The notes: generated from the sequence alone by a model not told the origin. A DNA stretch of 64,000 nucleotides from Planctomycetota bacterium (GCA_030836185.1 JAURQH010000019.1:1-64000), one strand, 5' to 3'. Positions 1-8,817 are shown, counted from the first letter of the stretch. Numbers and translations are program-made.

Positions 1-1450
1 CAGAACGCTCCCACACTGATCAACGCCAGCACCGAAAAAGTGGTCATTACAATCGGTTTCCAACGCGAGGCGGTTCTTCCAGAAGGAAAGGCAAAGATCG
101 AAACGAGCAGACCAATCAAAGCGCCCATCGTGGCCAGTCCGGACCAATATTCAATTTCCGATTTGACCATCTGATAAGTGGTTCGTGATTGCACAACCGA
201 TGTTTGGTCTACTTTCAGGCCGCGAACGAAATCGGGATCAGTGATATTAACAACCATCCAGGGTGCCGGAATCAGCATTACCCCCAGCAAACACAGCACC
301 GCCATCAACATCGGCACGGCAGAGTTGCGATCAGAAGTCGAAGACTCTTCCGTTTTCGAAGAACTCTCCGACGCGGGCGTCGCTCGCATCCAGTCCCAGG
401 CGGCGGCCACGCCGCGTTCCATGATTGTAGAAACACCCATACGAGAATGTGCGGGAGAGGAAACAACAGGGAAGGGAAGTGTCCCTTCCGATTGGAGGGC
501 CTGTAGAATTTCCTCGGCATTAGCGAAGCGGTTTTCCGGACGGTTTGCCAACATTCGCATCAAGATTTCATCAAACCGGGGATCGAGATCGCTTTGTTCG
601 GAGGGAGGGGAGAAATGTCCGGCGGGGATGTCTCCCGTCAACATTTCATAGAAGACGACCCCCAAAGCATAAATATCGGCACGGCGATCGACTTCGCGCG
701 ATCCCGCCATCTGCTCGGGTGCCATGTAGCGCGGCGTTCCCATCACCTGATGAGTGCCAGTCAGAGTGAAATCATGTTCGCTGGGTGTGGCTAGTTTGGC
801 GAGACCGAAGTCGGCAATTTTTACCGCACCTCGTTTGTCGATAAGAATATTTTCGGGTTTGATGTCACGATGAATCACTCCCTCCTGATGAGCGAACTGA
901 AGCGCTGCGCAGACTTGGGTGATGATTGAGATCACCCGTGTTGGTTCTATTCCACCACGTTGCATCGTTTGACGCAGATTCTCTCCTTCCACATACTCCA
1001 TCAAGATGTAATAGAGTCTTCGGGGGAGACCCTCAGACGTGTCTGAGTTGATGAGAGATTGAACTTCTCCAAAATCGTGAACTCCGACAATTTGTGGATG
1101 GCTCAAACGGGCCATTGTTCGCGCTTCGCGATTGAATCGTTCCGCAAATGTTCCGTCTTCTGCCGAGTCTGGCTTCAGCATTTTGAGAGCAATTAAACGA
1201 TCCAGCTTGATCTGCCGAGCTTTGTAAACGGCCCCATCCCTCCTTGTCCCAACAACTCCAGGATCTCAAGTTGCTCGAATAAGGGAGACAGAGATTCGAC
1301 CGAGAGAGGCTGTGGTTGTTGTATCAACGTGGGTGAATTCACATTGCTGGATTCCTTTTGCAGACCGGCCAACAACAGGCAATGGGGACAGATCCCGGCA
1401 GGTGCGTTGTGCGGCAAAGGCCGTTGACATTCGGGGCACTCGTTCGTCAT
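1..1450 (-). CDS. Ser/Thr protein kinase (PknB type), frameshifted, partial at left edge
   Basis: Membrane-associated Hanks-type kinase read leftward and cut by the window edge. The ATG at 1450 opens a head with two CxxC pairs (ECPEC, ICPHC), zinc-ribbon-like, then the glycine loop LGQGGMG. There the frame breaks at the C run 1232-1235: this frame stops at 1193-1195, while the next frame continues the same kinase without interruption to position 1. That second part shows AVYKAR, the ALKML lysine, HRDIKPEN (about 849-872), DFGLAK (about 795-812), an APE motif and hydrophobic, probably membrane-spanning stretches at about 1-60, 90-150 and 250-320. One extra G in the coding strand would restore a single frame, so this is either a sequencing error in a homopolymer or a real inactivating mutation. 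The ECF sigma gene lies 79 bp upstream on the same strand, a common planctomycete pairing. Confidence 0.85.
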
Positions 1451-1529
1451 CAAAGTGATTCCTGAAAGGGTGTAACACTTCTACTTGACGGAAAAGATCC
1501 CCATTGTGACAACAAAAATCCGAGATTGT

Positions 1530-2282
1530 TCACAATTCGAGTGACTGAAAGAGTTTATGAATTTCATCTTCAACTTCATCGGAACTCGATACGGTCTCAG
1601 CAATCTCTTCATGCAGTAGTTTTTGGTACTCTTTTCGTAAGCGGGAGACAGCCTGCCGGATGGCAACTTCAGTCATTCCCAAACATTCTGCGGCGGCGCG
1701 ATACCCCCCTGGTTGTCGCTCTCCAATCAGGAATCGCTTTATTGTCTCGAATTGAATAACCTGCTGACGTTCGTTGGCCTGTTTTTGCAGACGTTCCATT
1801 GTACGGCTCAGAAGTGTCATCGCCCATTCTCGGTCGTAGAGTTGCTCGGCGGTGAGGGTGGAGCTCGTGGGCTCAATGCGAATCGACGAATCTGCCTTTT
1901 GGAAGTCGAATGAGAGAGTTCGATGACCACCACCACGGTTTTGAGCTTTCGCTTTGTCCCATTCTTTGGACAGAAAATGCTTAAACGCCGTGATCAAAAA
2001 TGATCGGAACCGCCCGCGTTGTCGGTCTGCATCACCAATGTAGTTCTTCTCCAATAATTCGGCGAAAAACGCCAGCGTTAACTCCTGAGCTTCGTGCGCA
2101 TCGACAACACGACGACGAACGTAGCCGTACAATGCGGGCCAATAAAGTTCGCACAATGAGGCCAGAGCTTGGTCAGATTCCGGCTCACTCCGTTCAGCCG
2201 CCGCAACGACCATGCTCCATCGCGTTGTGGCAAATGATCGATTCGGTGAGAAACTAGCGGGATGTGGAGTTCCAGATGACAT
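1530..2282 (-). CDS. ECF-type RNA polymerase sigma factor
   Basis: About 250 residues. The N-terminal half matches sigma region 2 of planctomycete ECF factors (RSFATTRWSMV, then LYWPALYGYVRRR and EAQELTLAFFAELLE). The C-terminal part matches region 4, a helix-turn-helix around YRAAAECLGMTEVAIRQAVSRLRKEY. The frame also allows a TTG start at 2303, but the ATG at 2282 followed by SSGTPHPASF fits the family better. The kinase gene follows on the same strand 79 bp downstream; ECF groups linked to Ser/Thr kinases are common in planctomycetes and are thought to be controlled by phosphorylation. No anti-sigma gene is seen. Which promoters it recognises cannot be told. Confidence 0.85.
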   Translation of the reverse strand: MSSGTPHPASFSPNRSFATTRWSMVVAAAERSEPESDQALASLCELYWPALYGYVRRRVVDAHEAQELTLAFFAELLEKNYIGDADRQRGRFRSFLITAFKHFLSKEWDKAKAQNRGGGHRTLSFDFQKADSSIRIEPTSSTLTAEQLYDREWAMTLLSRTMERLQKQANERQQVIQFETIKRFLIGERQPGGYRAAAECLGMTEVAIRQAVSRLRKEYQKLLHEEIAETVSSSDEVEDEIHKLFQSLEL

Positions 2283-2358
2283 GGACTTGATTGTAAAGCG
2301 CAATCATCGACGAAACGAGACTGTTTTTATTCCCTGAGTTTTTCGTCAAAAAAGAACT

Positions 2359-3666
2359 TCAACTTTGGGAAGCAATCACACGAATCGCGGCTGCCAAGCT
2401 TCGCATTCCTTCATCAATCCGGTCGGGAGGCAATACACCGTAACTGAGCCGCATATGGTTTCGTTCCACTGCGTCTGCTGCAAAGCAAAGCTCACCTGGG
2501 ACATACATGACATTCTGTCGTTGCACGGCTTCTTCAAAGAGCCGCGAATCGAATCCTGTGGGAATGTTTTCGGGGAGAGACATCCAGACATACAAACCGC
2601 CGTGCGGATGTTCCCAAGTCACTCCTTCGATGTCACTGAAATATTTGTCAGCAGCAGCGAGCATTGCATCTCTTTTAAGGGTGTAAGACGCTTTCACTTG
2701 ATCAACGTGAGGGGCATATTTTCCGGAATCGAGAACTCCAGCCATCAATCGTTGATTGAGGTGGGCCGATCCGAAGTCATCATTTCCTTTGAGATCCGAA
2801 AACGGCTTTTTCAATTCGTCTGGGACCAAACCGAACCCAACTCGCACGCCGGGCGAAAAACTTTTCGAGAATGTTTGTGTGTAGATGACGTGTTCTCGGT
2901 CGGTATCGAAACTCCAAATGGAAGGATAGACTTCTCCATCATATTGCAGCTCGCGATAGGCGGCGTCTTCAAGGATTATCAGCCTGTGAGACTTCGACCA
3001 TTTTTTGGCCAGTTCGACAATTCGTTTTCGACGTGTTGTGGCCAAGCTCACGCCACTCGGGTTCTCATAGTAGCTAACCAGATAAATCAGTTTGACGCGA
3101 TCCAGTTTTCCTTCTTGTTCCAAGCTCGCCAATGTTTCATCAAGCGCATCGGGACACATCCCGTCACTATCTGTCTTAACCGAGATTGCTTGAGCACCGA
3201 CGGCTTCCAAAGCGCCGAGAAATACAAAGTAGGTGGGTGCTGCCACCAGGCAAATGTCACCCGGGTTGAACAGTGCATCGCATGTCAGCGATAGTAATTG
3301 TTGGGAACCGGTCGTTAGCAACAGATCGTCAGCCGTCAGGTCCAGTTCTTGGGGTGTGGACTTCTCCAAACCGGCAAAAAATGGGAGCAACTCTCTCCTG
3401 AGATGTTCTGATCCGGGAGTGGTGCCGTATTGCAGGCATTCTCGCGCACGTGCATCATCCGCCAGCAGGTCAGTCAACTGCTGTTGTGCCAGTTCCACCG
3501 GTAATGTCGTAGGGTCGACTAGTCCGGCAGCCAGTGATAACACACCCGGATTTTCGACACCTTGCTGCATCAAAAAACTGATCGCGCCACGTGATGCCCA
3601 ATGGCTGCGATTGCTGAGTGAAAGTGGGGAAAAAGAGTTTGGGGCGTTCATAAGTAAAGATCCCAT
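2359..3666 (-). CDS. PLP-dependent class I/II aminotransferase (LysN/2-aminoadipate type)
   Basis: A 435-residue fold-type I aminotransferase without the GntR DNA-binding domain of MocR regulators. Family marks: SLAAGLVDP near the N-terminus, LQYGTTPGSEHLRREL, TTGSQQLLSLTCDALFNPGD, the NPSGVSL segment, EDAAYREL, and the PLP lysine in YTQTFSKSFSPGVRVGF. Relatives act on 2-aminoadipate, aromatic and branched-chain amino acids with 2-oxoglutarate. It is the last gene of a leftward run starting with leuA (gap of 18 bp to the gene before), so a role in leucine transamination, the last step of leucine synthesis, is an attractive inference but substrate is not readable from sequence. A second ATG at 3651 is an alternative start. 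Confidence 0.85.
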   Translation of the reverse strand: MGSLLMNAPNSFSPLSLSNRSHWASRGAISFLMQQGVENPGVLSLAAGLVDPTTLPVELAQQQLTDLLADDARARECLQYGTTPGSEHLRRELLPFFAGLEKSTPQELDLTADDLLLTTGSQQLLSLTCDALFNPGDICLVAAPTYFVFLGALEAVGAQAISVKTDSDGMCPDALDETLASLEQEGKLDRVKLIYLVSYYENPSGVSLATTRRKRIVELAKKWSKSHRLIILEDAAYRELQYDGEVYPSIWSFDTDREHVIYTQTFSKSFSPGVRVGFGLVPDELKKPFSDLKGNDDFGSAHLNQRLMAGVLDSGKYAPHVDQVKASYTLKRDAMLAAADKYFSDIEGVTWEHPHGGLYVWMSLPENIPTGFDSRLFEEAVQRQNVMYVPGELCFAADAVERNHMRLSYGVLPPDRIDEGMRSLAAAIRVIASQS

Positions 3667-3684
3667 CGACTGAGAGTCGATTGG

Positions 3685-4122
3685 CTATTTGAGTTGTGTC
3701 ATCCGCTGAATGGCGATGGGCTTCAGTTCGGTTTCCTGTTTCGGCCAGTAGAGATTAAATTCCAACTGGTCATACTCTTCAAATTGAGGAAGTGAGGTTT
3801 TGGCGAGTTCGAGGACTTTCTGTTCGATGGCAATGACCCGGTCTTCATTCTCAATGGGATCATAATCGACTTTCATCGTGACCCGTAATGTATTGGGAGC
3901 GTTATCCTGTCCTTTGGCACGCCCGCCCTCCACAACCGGTCGGCTCTCAGAGAATTCTTCGGTTGCCACAATCACCTGCTGCAACGGAAGAAAGGGAGCC
4001 AGGTTCATTTTCCAATAGAACCACATCAACCCGGTCATTACGGCGGCGAATGCGAACATGCCAACCACCACCAGCTTTCCTGAGATGAAGACAGGTTCTG
4101 TAGTTTCAGGACGATCGGTCAC
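3685..4122 (-). CDS. small single-pass membrane protein, unknown function
   Basis: 145 residues, no family recognised. One membrane segment near the N-terminus (about residues 14-36, GKLVVVGMFAFAAVMTGLMW) leaves a charged, probably non-cytoplasmic domain of about 105 residues rich in Glu and Lys. Its ATG overlaps the stop of the upstream redoxin-like gene by 4 bp (ATGA), so the two are translationally coupled and may work together at the membrane. It sits within the leuA operon between that gene and the aminotransferase gene. Confidence 0.7.
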   Translation of the reverse strand: MTDRPETTEPVFISGKLVVVGMFAFAAVMTGLMWFYWKMNLAPFLPLQQVIVATEEFSESRPVVEGGRAKGQDNAPNTLRVTMKVDYDPIENEDRVIAIEQKVLELAKTSLPQFEEYDQLEFNLYWPKQETELKPIAIQRMTQLK

Positions 4123-4709
4123 GGTGCTTCTCCCAAGTAGTCGCGAATAAATTGTTGCGGATTCTCAACGGGCTTCGGCTTGCTGTTTTTGAAATCGACA
4201 TTACCGGCTCGATCAACAAAAATGAGACCGGGTTGTGGTTGATTGGTTTCCAGGTCGTAGCGACCCCAATTTTGATGGACGGCGTAACCAAGATCTGTCA
4301 ACAACGGATACGGAAACTTATTACGTTTGTTGATTCGTTGACCATCTTTTTCAACAACTTCCGTTGTGCCGATATTTTGTTGCGGCAACGCTCCACTGAT
4401 GCCGAAGACCTTCGCTCCTTTGCGATCAAACGCATCTTTTCGTTGTTTCAAAAACTGCATCATCTCGGAATTGTCGACGCCTTTATCTCCATTGTAAAAA
4501 ACAACGAAAATATCGTGGCGCGATAAATAGGAATCAAACCTCACCATCTTCGATTCCTGATTATACAACGGAGGGATTCGAGGAGCCGGTTGTTTGAAGA
4601 TCAAATCTTCGGCTCTGGGTTGTGGAGGATAATTACGGGTCAATTTCCAAGCGCAGGCTGCCCCAATCAGGCCACCCGCGAACAAAATGACGAGGATTCG
4701 TTTATCCAT
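4119..4709 (-). CDS. membrane-anchored redoxin/peroxiredoxin-like protein
   Basis: 196 residues. An N-terminal hydrophobic stretch (RILVILFAGGLIGAACAW) anchors or exports it. The rest has the layout of the AhpC/TSA-thioredoxin fold: FVVFYNGDKGVDNSEMMQFLKQRKDAFDRKGAKVFGIS, PYPLLTDLGYAVHQNWGRYD, and PGLIFVDRAGNVDF as the strand before the end. The peroxidatic cysteine or CxxC expected after the first strand is absent, so catalytic redox activity is doubtful; it may be a structural or binding variant. Lies 27 bp downstream of leuA and overlaps the next gene by 4 bp. Confidence 0.7.
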   Translation of the reverse strand: MDKRILVILFAGGLIGAACAWKLTRNYPPQPRAEDLIFKQPAPRIPPLYNQESKMVRFDSYLSRHDIFVVFYNGDKGVDNSEMMQFLKQRKDAFDRKGAKVFGISGALPQQNIGTTEVVEKDGQRINKRNKFPYPLLTDLGYAVHQNWGRYDLETNQPQPGLIFVDRAGNVDFKNSKPKPVENPQQFIRDYLGEAP

Positions 4710-4736
4710 AACAATTGATTATAGGCAGATCGCCCA

Positions 4737-6296
4737 TTACAGGTTTGCTTTCTCTTTTTCAGTGGATTGAGACCCTCGATCATCCCAGGCACGATTCAAG
4801 GCGTGCAAATATGCCCGCGTTGAGGCTTCGATGATATCAGTACTGATGGCGCGGCCGTGATATTTACGTCCGAGATAACTGATCTCAACGATCACTTCTC
4901 CCTGTGCGTCTTTTCCACTGGAAATGCTGCAAACATCGTAATCTTCCAAACGGGCTTCAATCCCCACGATGCGTTCCAACGCCCGAAACGCCGCATCGAC
5001 AGGACCGTCCCCGGTTGCTGCATCGGAGACCGGTTCCTCCTCATCGTGTTGAAGTTCGACGGTGGCTGTTGGGATCATGCCCGTTCCGGCCGATGTATGA
5101 AAGCTGTTGAGGACCCAATGCGCTTCAAAATCTGTTTTTTGTGATTCGATCAGCGCAGTGATATCGGAATCGTAAATTTCTTTCTTTTTGTCAGCTAACG
5201 TAATAAAAGCATCGAAGACTTTTTGGAAAGTCTCGTCATCGACTTTGTAGCCGAGCTGATCCACACGATCTCGAAAGGCGTGTCGACCGCTATGTTTTCC
5301 CAAAACGAGATTCGTTCCCGTCAAACCAATATCTTGCGGTCGCATGATTTCATACGTTGTACGCTCCTTCAACATTCCGTGTTGATGAATGCCGGCTTCG
5401 TGAGCGAAGGCATTTTGTCCCACGATGGCCTTATTGCGTTGCACTTTCATTCCCGTGATTCGGGACACAAGATGGCTCACGGGATGCAATCGCTGGGTGT
5501 TGATATTGGTGTTGATGCCATAATAATCATGTCGAGTGCGCAGTGCCATGACCACTTCTTCCAACGCGGCATTCCCGGCGCGTTCTCCTAAACCGTTGAT
5601 GGTGCATTCAATCTGTCGAGCACCCGCTTCGACGGCAGAAAGACTATTAGCGACGGCAAGTCCCAAATCGTTATGGCAATGTGTGCTGATAATTGCCTGA
5701 TTAATGTTGGGGACGGCACGTTTCAAAGTCGAGATGACGTGATGGTAATGTGACGGCGTGGCATAGCCGACGGTATCGGGTATGTTGACGGTAGTTGCAC
5801 CGGCGGCAATCGTTTTCTCGACAACTTCGCAAAGAAAGTCGAGTTCGGTACGGGCCGCGTCTTCGGGAGAGAATTCGATGTCGTCGCAATACTCTTTCGC
5901 GCGAGCGACCATCTCGACTGCCGTATCGACAATTTGCTGCTTGTCCATTCCCAATTTGTGTTCGCGATGAATCGAACTGGTCGCCAAGAAAACGTGAATC
6001 CGTTTTTTCTCGGCATCCAACAGTGCATCGCGTGCTCGGTCAATATCGTCTTTGCGACTGCGAGCCAAACCGCAGATCGTCGTTTGGGCGCCGCATTCGC
6101 GAGCAATTCGTTGAACGGCTTCAAAGTCACCCGGCGAAGCAATTGGAAATCCGGCTTCGATAATATCGACTCCCAGTTCCACGAGTGCCTTGGCGACTTC
6201 AATTTTCTCATCGGTGTTCATGCTGCATCCGGGGGATTGTTCCCCGTCGCGAAGCGTGGTGTCGAAAATGATGACTGTCTCGTTGTTGGTGGACAT
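4737..6296 (-). CDS. leuA: 2-isopropylmalate synthase
   Basis: 519 residues, the usual length for bacterial LeuA with its regulatory domain. It condenses 2-oxoisovalerate with acetyl-CoA, the committed step of leucine synthesis. Seen: [18 protein letters not shown] at the N-terminus (catalytic RDGE), the metal-binding HCHND in [28 protein letters not shown], and GKHSGRHAF. The C-terminal region from about residue 390 (VELQHDEEE... [23 protein letters not shown]) is the LeuA allosteric dimerisation domain, so leucine feedback is likely. Upstream lies a leader with a leucine-rich peptide and a terminator (see 6342-6498), so expression is probably also under attenuation. Downstream genes follow at 27 bp, overlapping, and 18 bp. 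Confidence 0.97.
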   Translation of the reverse strand: MSTNNETVIIFDTTLRDGEQSPGCSMNTDEKIEVAKALVELGVDIIEAGFPIASPGDFEAVQRIARECGAQTTICGLARSRKDDIDRARDALLDAEKKRIHVFLATSSIHREHKLGMDKQQIVDTAVEMVARAKEYCDDIEFSPEDAARTELDFLCEVVEKTIAAGATTVNIPDTVGYATPSHYHHVISTLKRAVPNINQAIISTHCHNDLGLAVANSLSAVEAGARQIECTINGLGERAGNAALEEVVMALRTRHDYYGINTNINTQRLHPVSHLVSRITGMKVQRNKAIVGQNAFAHEAGIHQHGMLKERTTYEIMRPQDIGLTGTNLVLGKHSGRHAFRDRVDQLGYKVDDETFQKVFDAFITLADKKKEIYDSDITALIESQKTDFEAHWVLNSFHTSAGTGMIPTATVELQHDEEEPVSDAATGDGPVDAAFRALERIVGIEARLEDYDVCSISSGKDAQGEVIVEISYLGRKYHGRAISTDIIEASTRAYLHALNRAWDDRGSQSTEKEKANL

Positions 6297-6341
6297 CGTG
6301 ATTACCTGTGTTCAATGTCTGTCGTGTCAGTAAGGAGCAAC

Positions 6342-6379
6342 AAAAAAACCCTGAGGTCTTATGAGAGACCTCAGGGTTT
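6342..6379 (-). terminator. intrinsic terminator in the leuA leader (attenuator)
   Basis: Perfect 14-bp inverted repeat: 6346-6359 and 6366-6379 (core CCCTGAGGTCT/AGACCTCAGGG) with a 6-base loop, followed on the minus strand by seven U (A run at 6342-6348). It lies 46 bp before the leuA start and after the leucine-rich leader peptide, so it would stop transcription before leuA unless an alternative fold prevents it. On the plus strand the T tract is only four bases long. Confidence 0.9.
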
Positions 6380-6414
6380 TGATCGATTCGTTTTGAATTG
6401 TCTCAGTGCAAACC

Positions 6415-6477
6415 CTAAGCTCTCCCGCAAAGTAGCAGGCCCGGTAGGAGCAAGTTCAGGAGATTTGTCGTTTGCAT
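6415..6477 (-). CDS. leuL: leu operon leader peptide
   Basis: Short reading frame, ATG at 6477 and TAG at 6415-6417, encoding MQTTNLLNLLLPGLLLCGRA: eight leucines in 20 residues, grouped as LL, LLL and LLL and using CTC, CTG, TTG, CTA and CTT codons, including the usually rare CTA twice. A purine stretch AAGAG sits 8 bases before the ATG as a plausible ribosome site. It precedes a terminator 38 bp downstream and then leuA. The symbol is given by analogy with proteobacterial leuL; there is no sequence homology implied. The product's only expected role is to sense charged tRNA-Leu through its own translation. Confidence 0.8.
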   Translation of the reverse strand: MQTTNLLNLLLPGLLLCGRA

Positions 6478-6504
6478 AATTGAGACTCTTCGTGTCAGAC
6501 ACTA

Positions 6505-6533
6505 AAATTAACGTCGGGTTCGATCCTGGTCAA
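6505..6533 (-). promoter_or_regulatory. candidate promoter of the leu leader
   Basis: On the minus strand TTGACC (6528-6533) matches the -35 consensus at five of six positions, followed after 17 bases by TAATTT (6505-6510), a weak -10. Transcription would begin near 6498, about 20 bases before the leader peptide ATG. The sites overlap the region upstream of the divergent HAD gene. Confidence 0.45.
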
Positions 6534-6593
6534 GTCATGAATCAGATCCATCCTGAACTCGCGACAAATCTCACTCGAAATAGACCGGAGATC

Positions 6594-7550
6594 ATGACTT
6601 ACACTTGGCCCGAATATTTCGATTGGCTCCATAAAAAACCGCTGAAATGGCCGAATCCACCACCCATACAGCCCATTTCTGCAAAGGCATCGATTCGCCC
6701 CTTACCTGATATCAAAGTTGTTTTCTGGGATTTTTACGGAACTATAATCCGTGTCAGTGATGGGGAGTTAGTCAAACTTGTGAACGACGATTTTCGTATG
6801 CAAATTGCAATTGAGAAGACCTTAGAAGAGTTCTCAATGTGGCAAAGTATGACTCGAAAACCGGGAGCACCCTGGAAATACTTACTGAATCAGTATCAGG
6901 AATCACTCGATCAACTGACAATGACCAGAAGTTGTAGTTCGGGTGATACCCCGCTGGTTTGTTTGAGTGAAATCTGGTCTCGAATTCTGGACCGCTTGAT
7001 GAAAAAAGACTTCAGTTGGGACAGAACGATTCATGGAGATCAGGAGCGCCTTGCTCAACACATAGGATTCTTCTATCATCTTTCTCTGCAAGGAGTTGAG
7101 GCTTCCCCTGAAATCTGCGAGACCTTACTGACGCTCAACAATCGGGGGCTTCGTCAGGCCGTTTTGGGAGATGCGGAAGAGTTTTCATTACCGCATTTTC
7201 TGTGGTTATTACGGGAAAAGACAGGAGGCGAGGTTCCCGTCGGACTGTTTGATTCGGCTCTTACCCTGATGTCACACAATCTAGGGCTTCGCAAATCGTC
7301 ACAAACTTTTTATAAAACAGTAGAGAAACAACTGTCGGAACAACGAATTCAGCCTCATCAGGTGCTTTCCGTTTCGACCCGATTAGAAGGGGATCTCGAA
7401 CTTGCCAAACAGCGCGGTTGGAAAACGGCACTCTTGGCGAATGATCGATTGTCTCTGCGTGCAAGTTCCTCACAATTGAAAGAAGAACATTTGAAGCCAG
7501 ATCGGCTATTAACTTCTCTTCGACAAGTTATTGACCTCATCTCCCCATAA
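6594..7550 (+). CDS. HAD-superfamily hydrolase
   Basis: 318 residues from the ATG at 6594 (MTYTWPEYFDWLHKKP), preceded by CCGGAG. The frame is open from a TTG at 6480, but that would run through the leu leader promoter, so the inner start is preferred. The HAD motif I reads VVFWDFYGTII: D-x-Y-G-T, with the second aspartate replaced by tyrosine, as in haloacid dehalogenase-type members rather than typical phosphatases. Motif II-like and the C-terminal part (VLSVSTRLEGDLELAKQRGWKTALL) fit the fold, where a ribosome of the family usually shows GD/ED followed by A. Divergent from leuA; FabZ-like and trmB genes follow at about 43 bp each. Substrate unknown. Confidence 0.65.
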   Translation: MTYTWPEYFDWLHKKPLKWPNPPPIQPISAKASIRPLPDIKVVFWDFYGTIIRVSDGELVKLVNDDFRMQIAIEKTLEEFSMWQSMTRKPGAPWKYLLNQYQESLDQLTMTRSCSSGDTPLVCLSEIWSRILDRLMKKDFSWDRTIHGDQERLAQHIGFFYHLSLQGVEASPEICETLLTLNNRGLRQAVLGDAEEFSLPHFLWLLREKTGGEVPVGLFDSALTLMSHNLGLRKSSQTFYKTVEKQLSEQRIQPHQVLSVSTRLEGDLELAKQRGWKTALLANDRLSLRASSSQLKEEHLKPDRLLTSLRQVIDLISP

Positions 7551-7593
7551 ATTGCCAAGCGATCGATTCAGACTGACAGAAAGTGTATCGAAG

Positions 7594-8106
7594 ATGCCTG
7601 AAGCACCGTTTTTTGATCCCGAACAATTCCAGGACAAAGAACCCATGTTCGACCTGGACGAAATTCGTAAAATCAATCCACAACGACATGCCATGGAGCA
7701 ACTGTCGGCGATTTTAATGGTTGATCGCGAGAGCAATTCTCTGGTGGGATATAAAGATGTCACCAACGATGAATTTTGGTGTACCGGTCATATGCCCGGT
7801 TTCCCCTTGATGCCCGGTGTGATTCTTTGTGAGTGTGCGGCACAACTCGCAGGCTTTTATGCTCGCAAGTACGATATTCTCGGCGGCGGGGATTTTCTCG
7901 GTTTTGGAGGGATGGAAAACGTTCGCTTTCGTGCTCCCGTCTATCCCGGCAATCGATTATTGATTATGGCCAAAGTTTTGAAAGTGAAGCCGAAGCGCCG
8001 TGCCGAATTTTCTTTTCAGGGATTTGTTGGTAGTAAAATGGTCTTCAATGGTCACATGATTGGTGTCCCCATTAATCGATCCAGTTCGCTGGGTAGCGAA
8101 AATTAA
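7594..8106 (+). CDS. FabZ-like 3-hydroxyacyl-ACP dehydratase (hotdog fold)
   Basis: 170 residues. Contains GHMPGFPLMPGVILCECAAQLA, the FabZ/FabA active-site signature, with catalytic His66 and Glu80 visible, and FRAPVYPGNRLLIMAKVLKVK, the strand typical of FabZ hotdog proteins. It would dehydrate 3-hydroxyacyl-ACP in fatty acid elongation or in a related lipid pathway. The frame is open upstream to 7531, which overlaps the previous gene; the ATG at 7594 is chosen (family-like length). Planctomycetes often carry several FabZ-like paralogues and this one has a longer N-terminal part than E. coli FabZ (151 residues), so the exact role is uncertain. Confidence 0.85.
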   Translation: MPEAPFFDPEQFQDKEPMFDLDEIRKINPQRHAMEQLSAILMVDRESNSLVGYKDVTNDEFWCTGHMPGFPLMPGVILCECAAQLAGFYARKYDILGGGDFLGFGGMENVRFRAPVYPGNRLLIMAKVLKVKPKRRAEFSFQGFVGSKMVFNGHMIGVPINRSSSLGSEN

Positions 8107-8148
8107 CCAGTCAACTCATAAAACACGATTAGTCTGATTTCTGGTACG

Positions 8149-8817
8149 ATGCGAGCACCTCCTGGCGAGATCATGTTTCCTTGGCTGCGACGCAGTCACG
8201 AGATGGAAAACGAACCCATCGATTGGGCCGAGTTCTTTGGAAACGACAATCCTGTGGAACTCGACATCGGGTGTGGTCGCGGTCTCTATACCTGGAAGGC
8301 CAGTGAAGCCAACCCACAGATCAACTATCTGGGGATCGAACTTGATTACAAAACGGCACGCCGAGCAGCCGGCAAGTTGTACAAGCGAGAGATTCCCAAC
8401 GCTCGTATTATCTCGGGGGATGCACGAGAGATTCTCGACAAACTCATCGTGAACGGATCGGTCCAAGCAGCACACTTCTATTTTCCCGACCCGTGGTGGA
8501 AGCGCAAGCACAAATCGCGGCGATTATTCACGGACGACTTTGCCGATCAGATCGCTGAAGTACTTCAGATGGGGGGAATTCTCCACTCCTGGACCGATGT
8601 TGAAGATTACTTTGAAGTGATCTCGGCACTCATGGAACACCACACTCAGTTTGAAACATTGCCCGAGCCCACAGAAAAGACGCCCGAACACGATTTCGAT
8701 TATCGCACCAGTTTTGAACGCAAGAAACGCAAAGAAGGCGAAACGATCTACCGCGGGCGATGGAAAAAGATCGCGGAACGCGAAGAGGGAACTTCTCTTC
8801 GTAGTTCTTATTCTTAA
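8149..8817 (+). CDS. trmB: tRNA (guanine-N7-)-methyltransferase
   Basis: 222 residues. TrmB methylates G46 in the variable loop of tRNAs using S-adenosylmethionine. SAM site LDIGCGRGLYT, the acidic LGIEL after strand 2, and the family signature FYFPDPWWKRKHKSRRLF are all present, followed by the C-terminal TSFERKKRKEGETIYRGRW, typical of the family. An ATG at 8173 (MFPWLRR) is an alternative start, and has a slightly better purine stretch before it. Third gene of a rightward group with the HAD and FabZ-like genes. Confidence 0.93.
   Translation: MRAPPGEIMFPWLRRSHEMENEPIDWAEFFGNDNPVELDIGCGRGLYTWKASEANPQINYLGIELDYKTARRAAGKLYKREIPNARIISGDAREILDKLIVNGSVQAAHFYFPDPWWKRKHKSRRLFTDDFADQIAEVLQMGGILHSWTDVEDYFEVISALMEHHTQFETLPEPTEKTPEHDFDYRTSFERKKRKEGETIYRGRWKKIAEREEGTSLRSSYS

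Larger units (their letters stand above)
6342..6498 (-). promoter_or_regulatory. leucine attenuator (transcribed leader of leuA)
   Basis: Leader with all parts of ribosome-mediated attenuation. A leucine-rich peptide is encoded at 6415-6477. The segment 6410-6419 (CUUAGGGUUU in RNA), which spans the peptide's stop codon, is complementary to AAACCCUGAG (6370-6379), the first arm of the terminator, over 10 positions with one G-U pair. A ribosome stalled at the Leu codons would leave this segment free to pair and break the terminator; a ribosome reaching the stop codon would cover it and let the terminator form. Transcription start (about 6498) is inferred from the promoter. Confidence 0.8.

Noticed and set aside
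2365-3294. 309-codon frame on the plus strand opposite the aminotransferase gene
   Set aside because: Fully antisense to a recognised aminotransferase and without any domain pattern.
6500-6540. GGTTCGATCC, like a tRNA T-arm
   Set aside because: No acceptor stem, anticodon arm or CCA-side pairing around it; chance match.
6480-6593. Upstream extension of the HAD frame to a TTG at 6480
   Set aside because: It would cover the leu leader promoter and has no HAD-family sequence; the ATG at 6594 gives the usual start.
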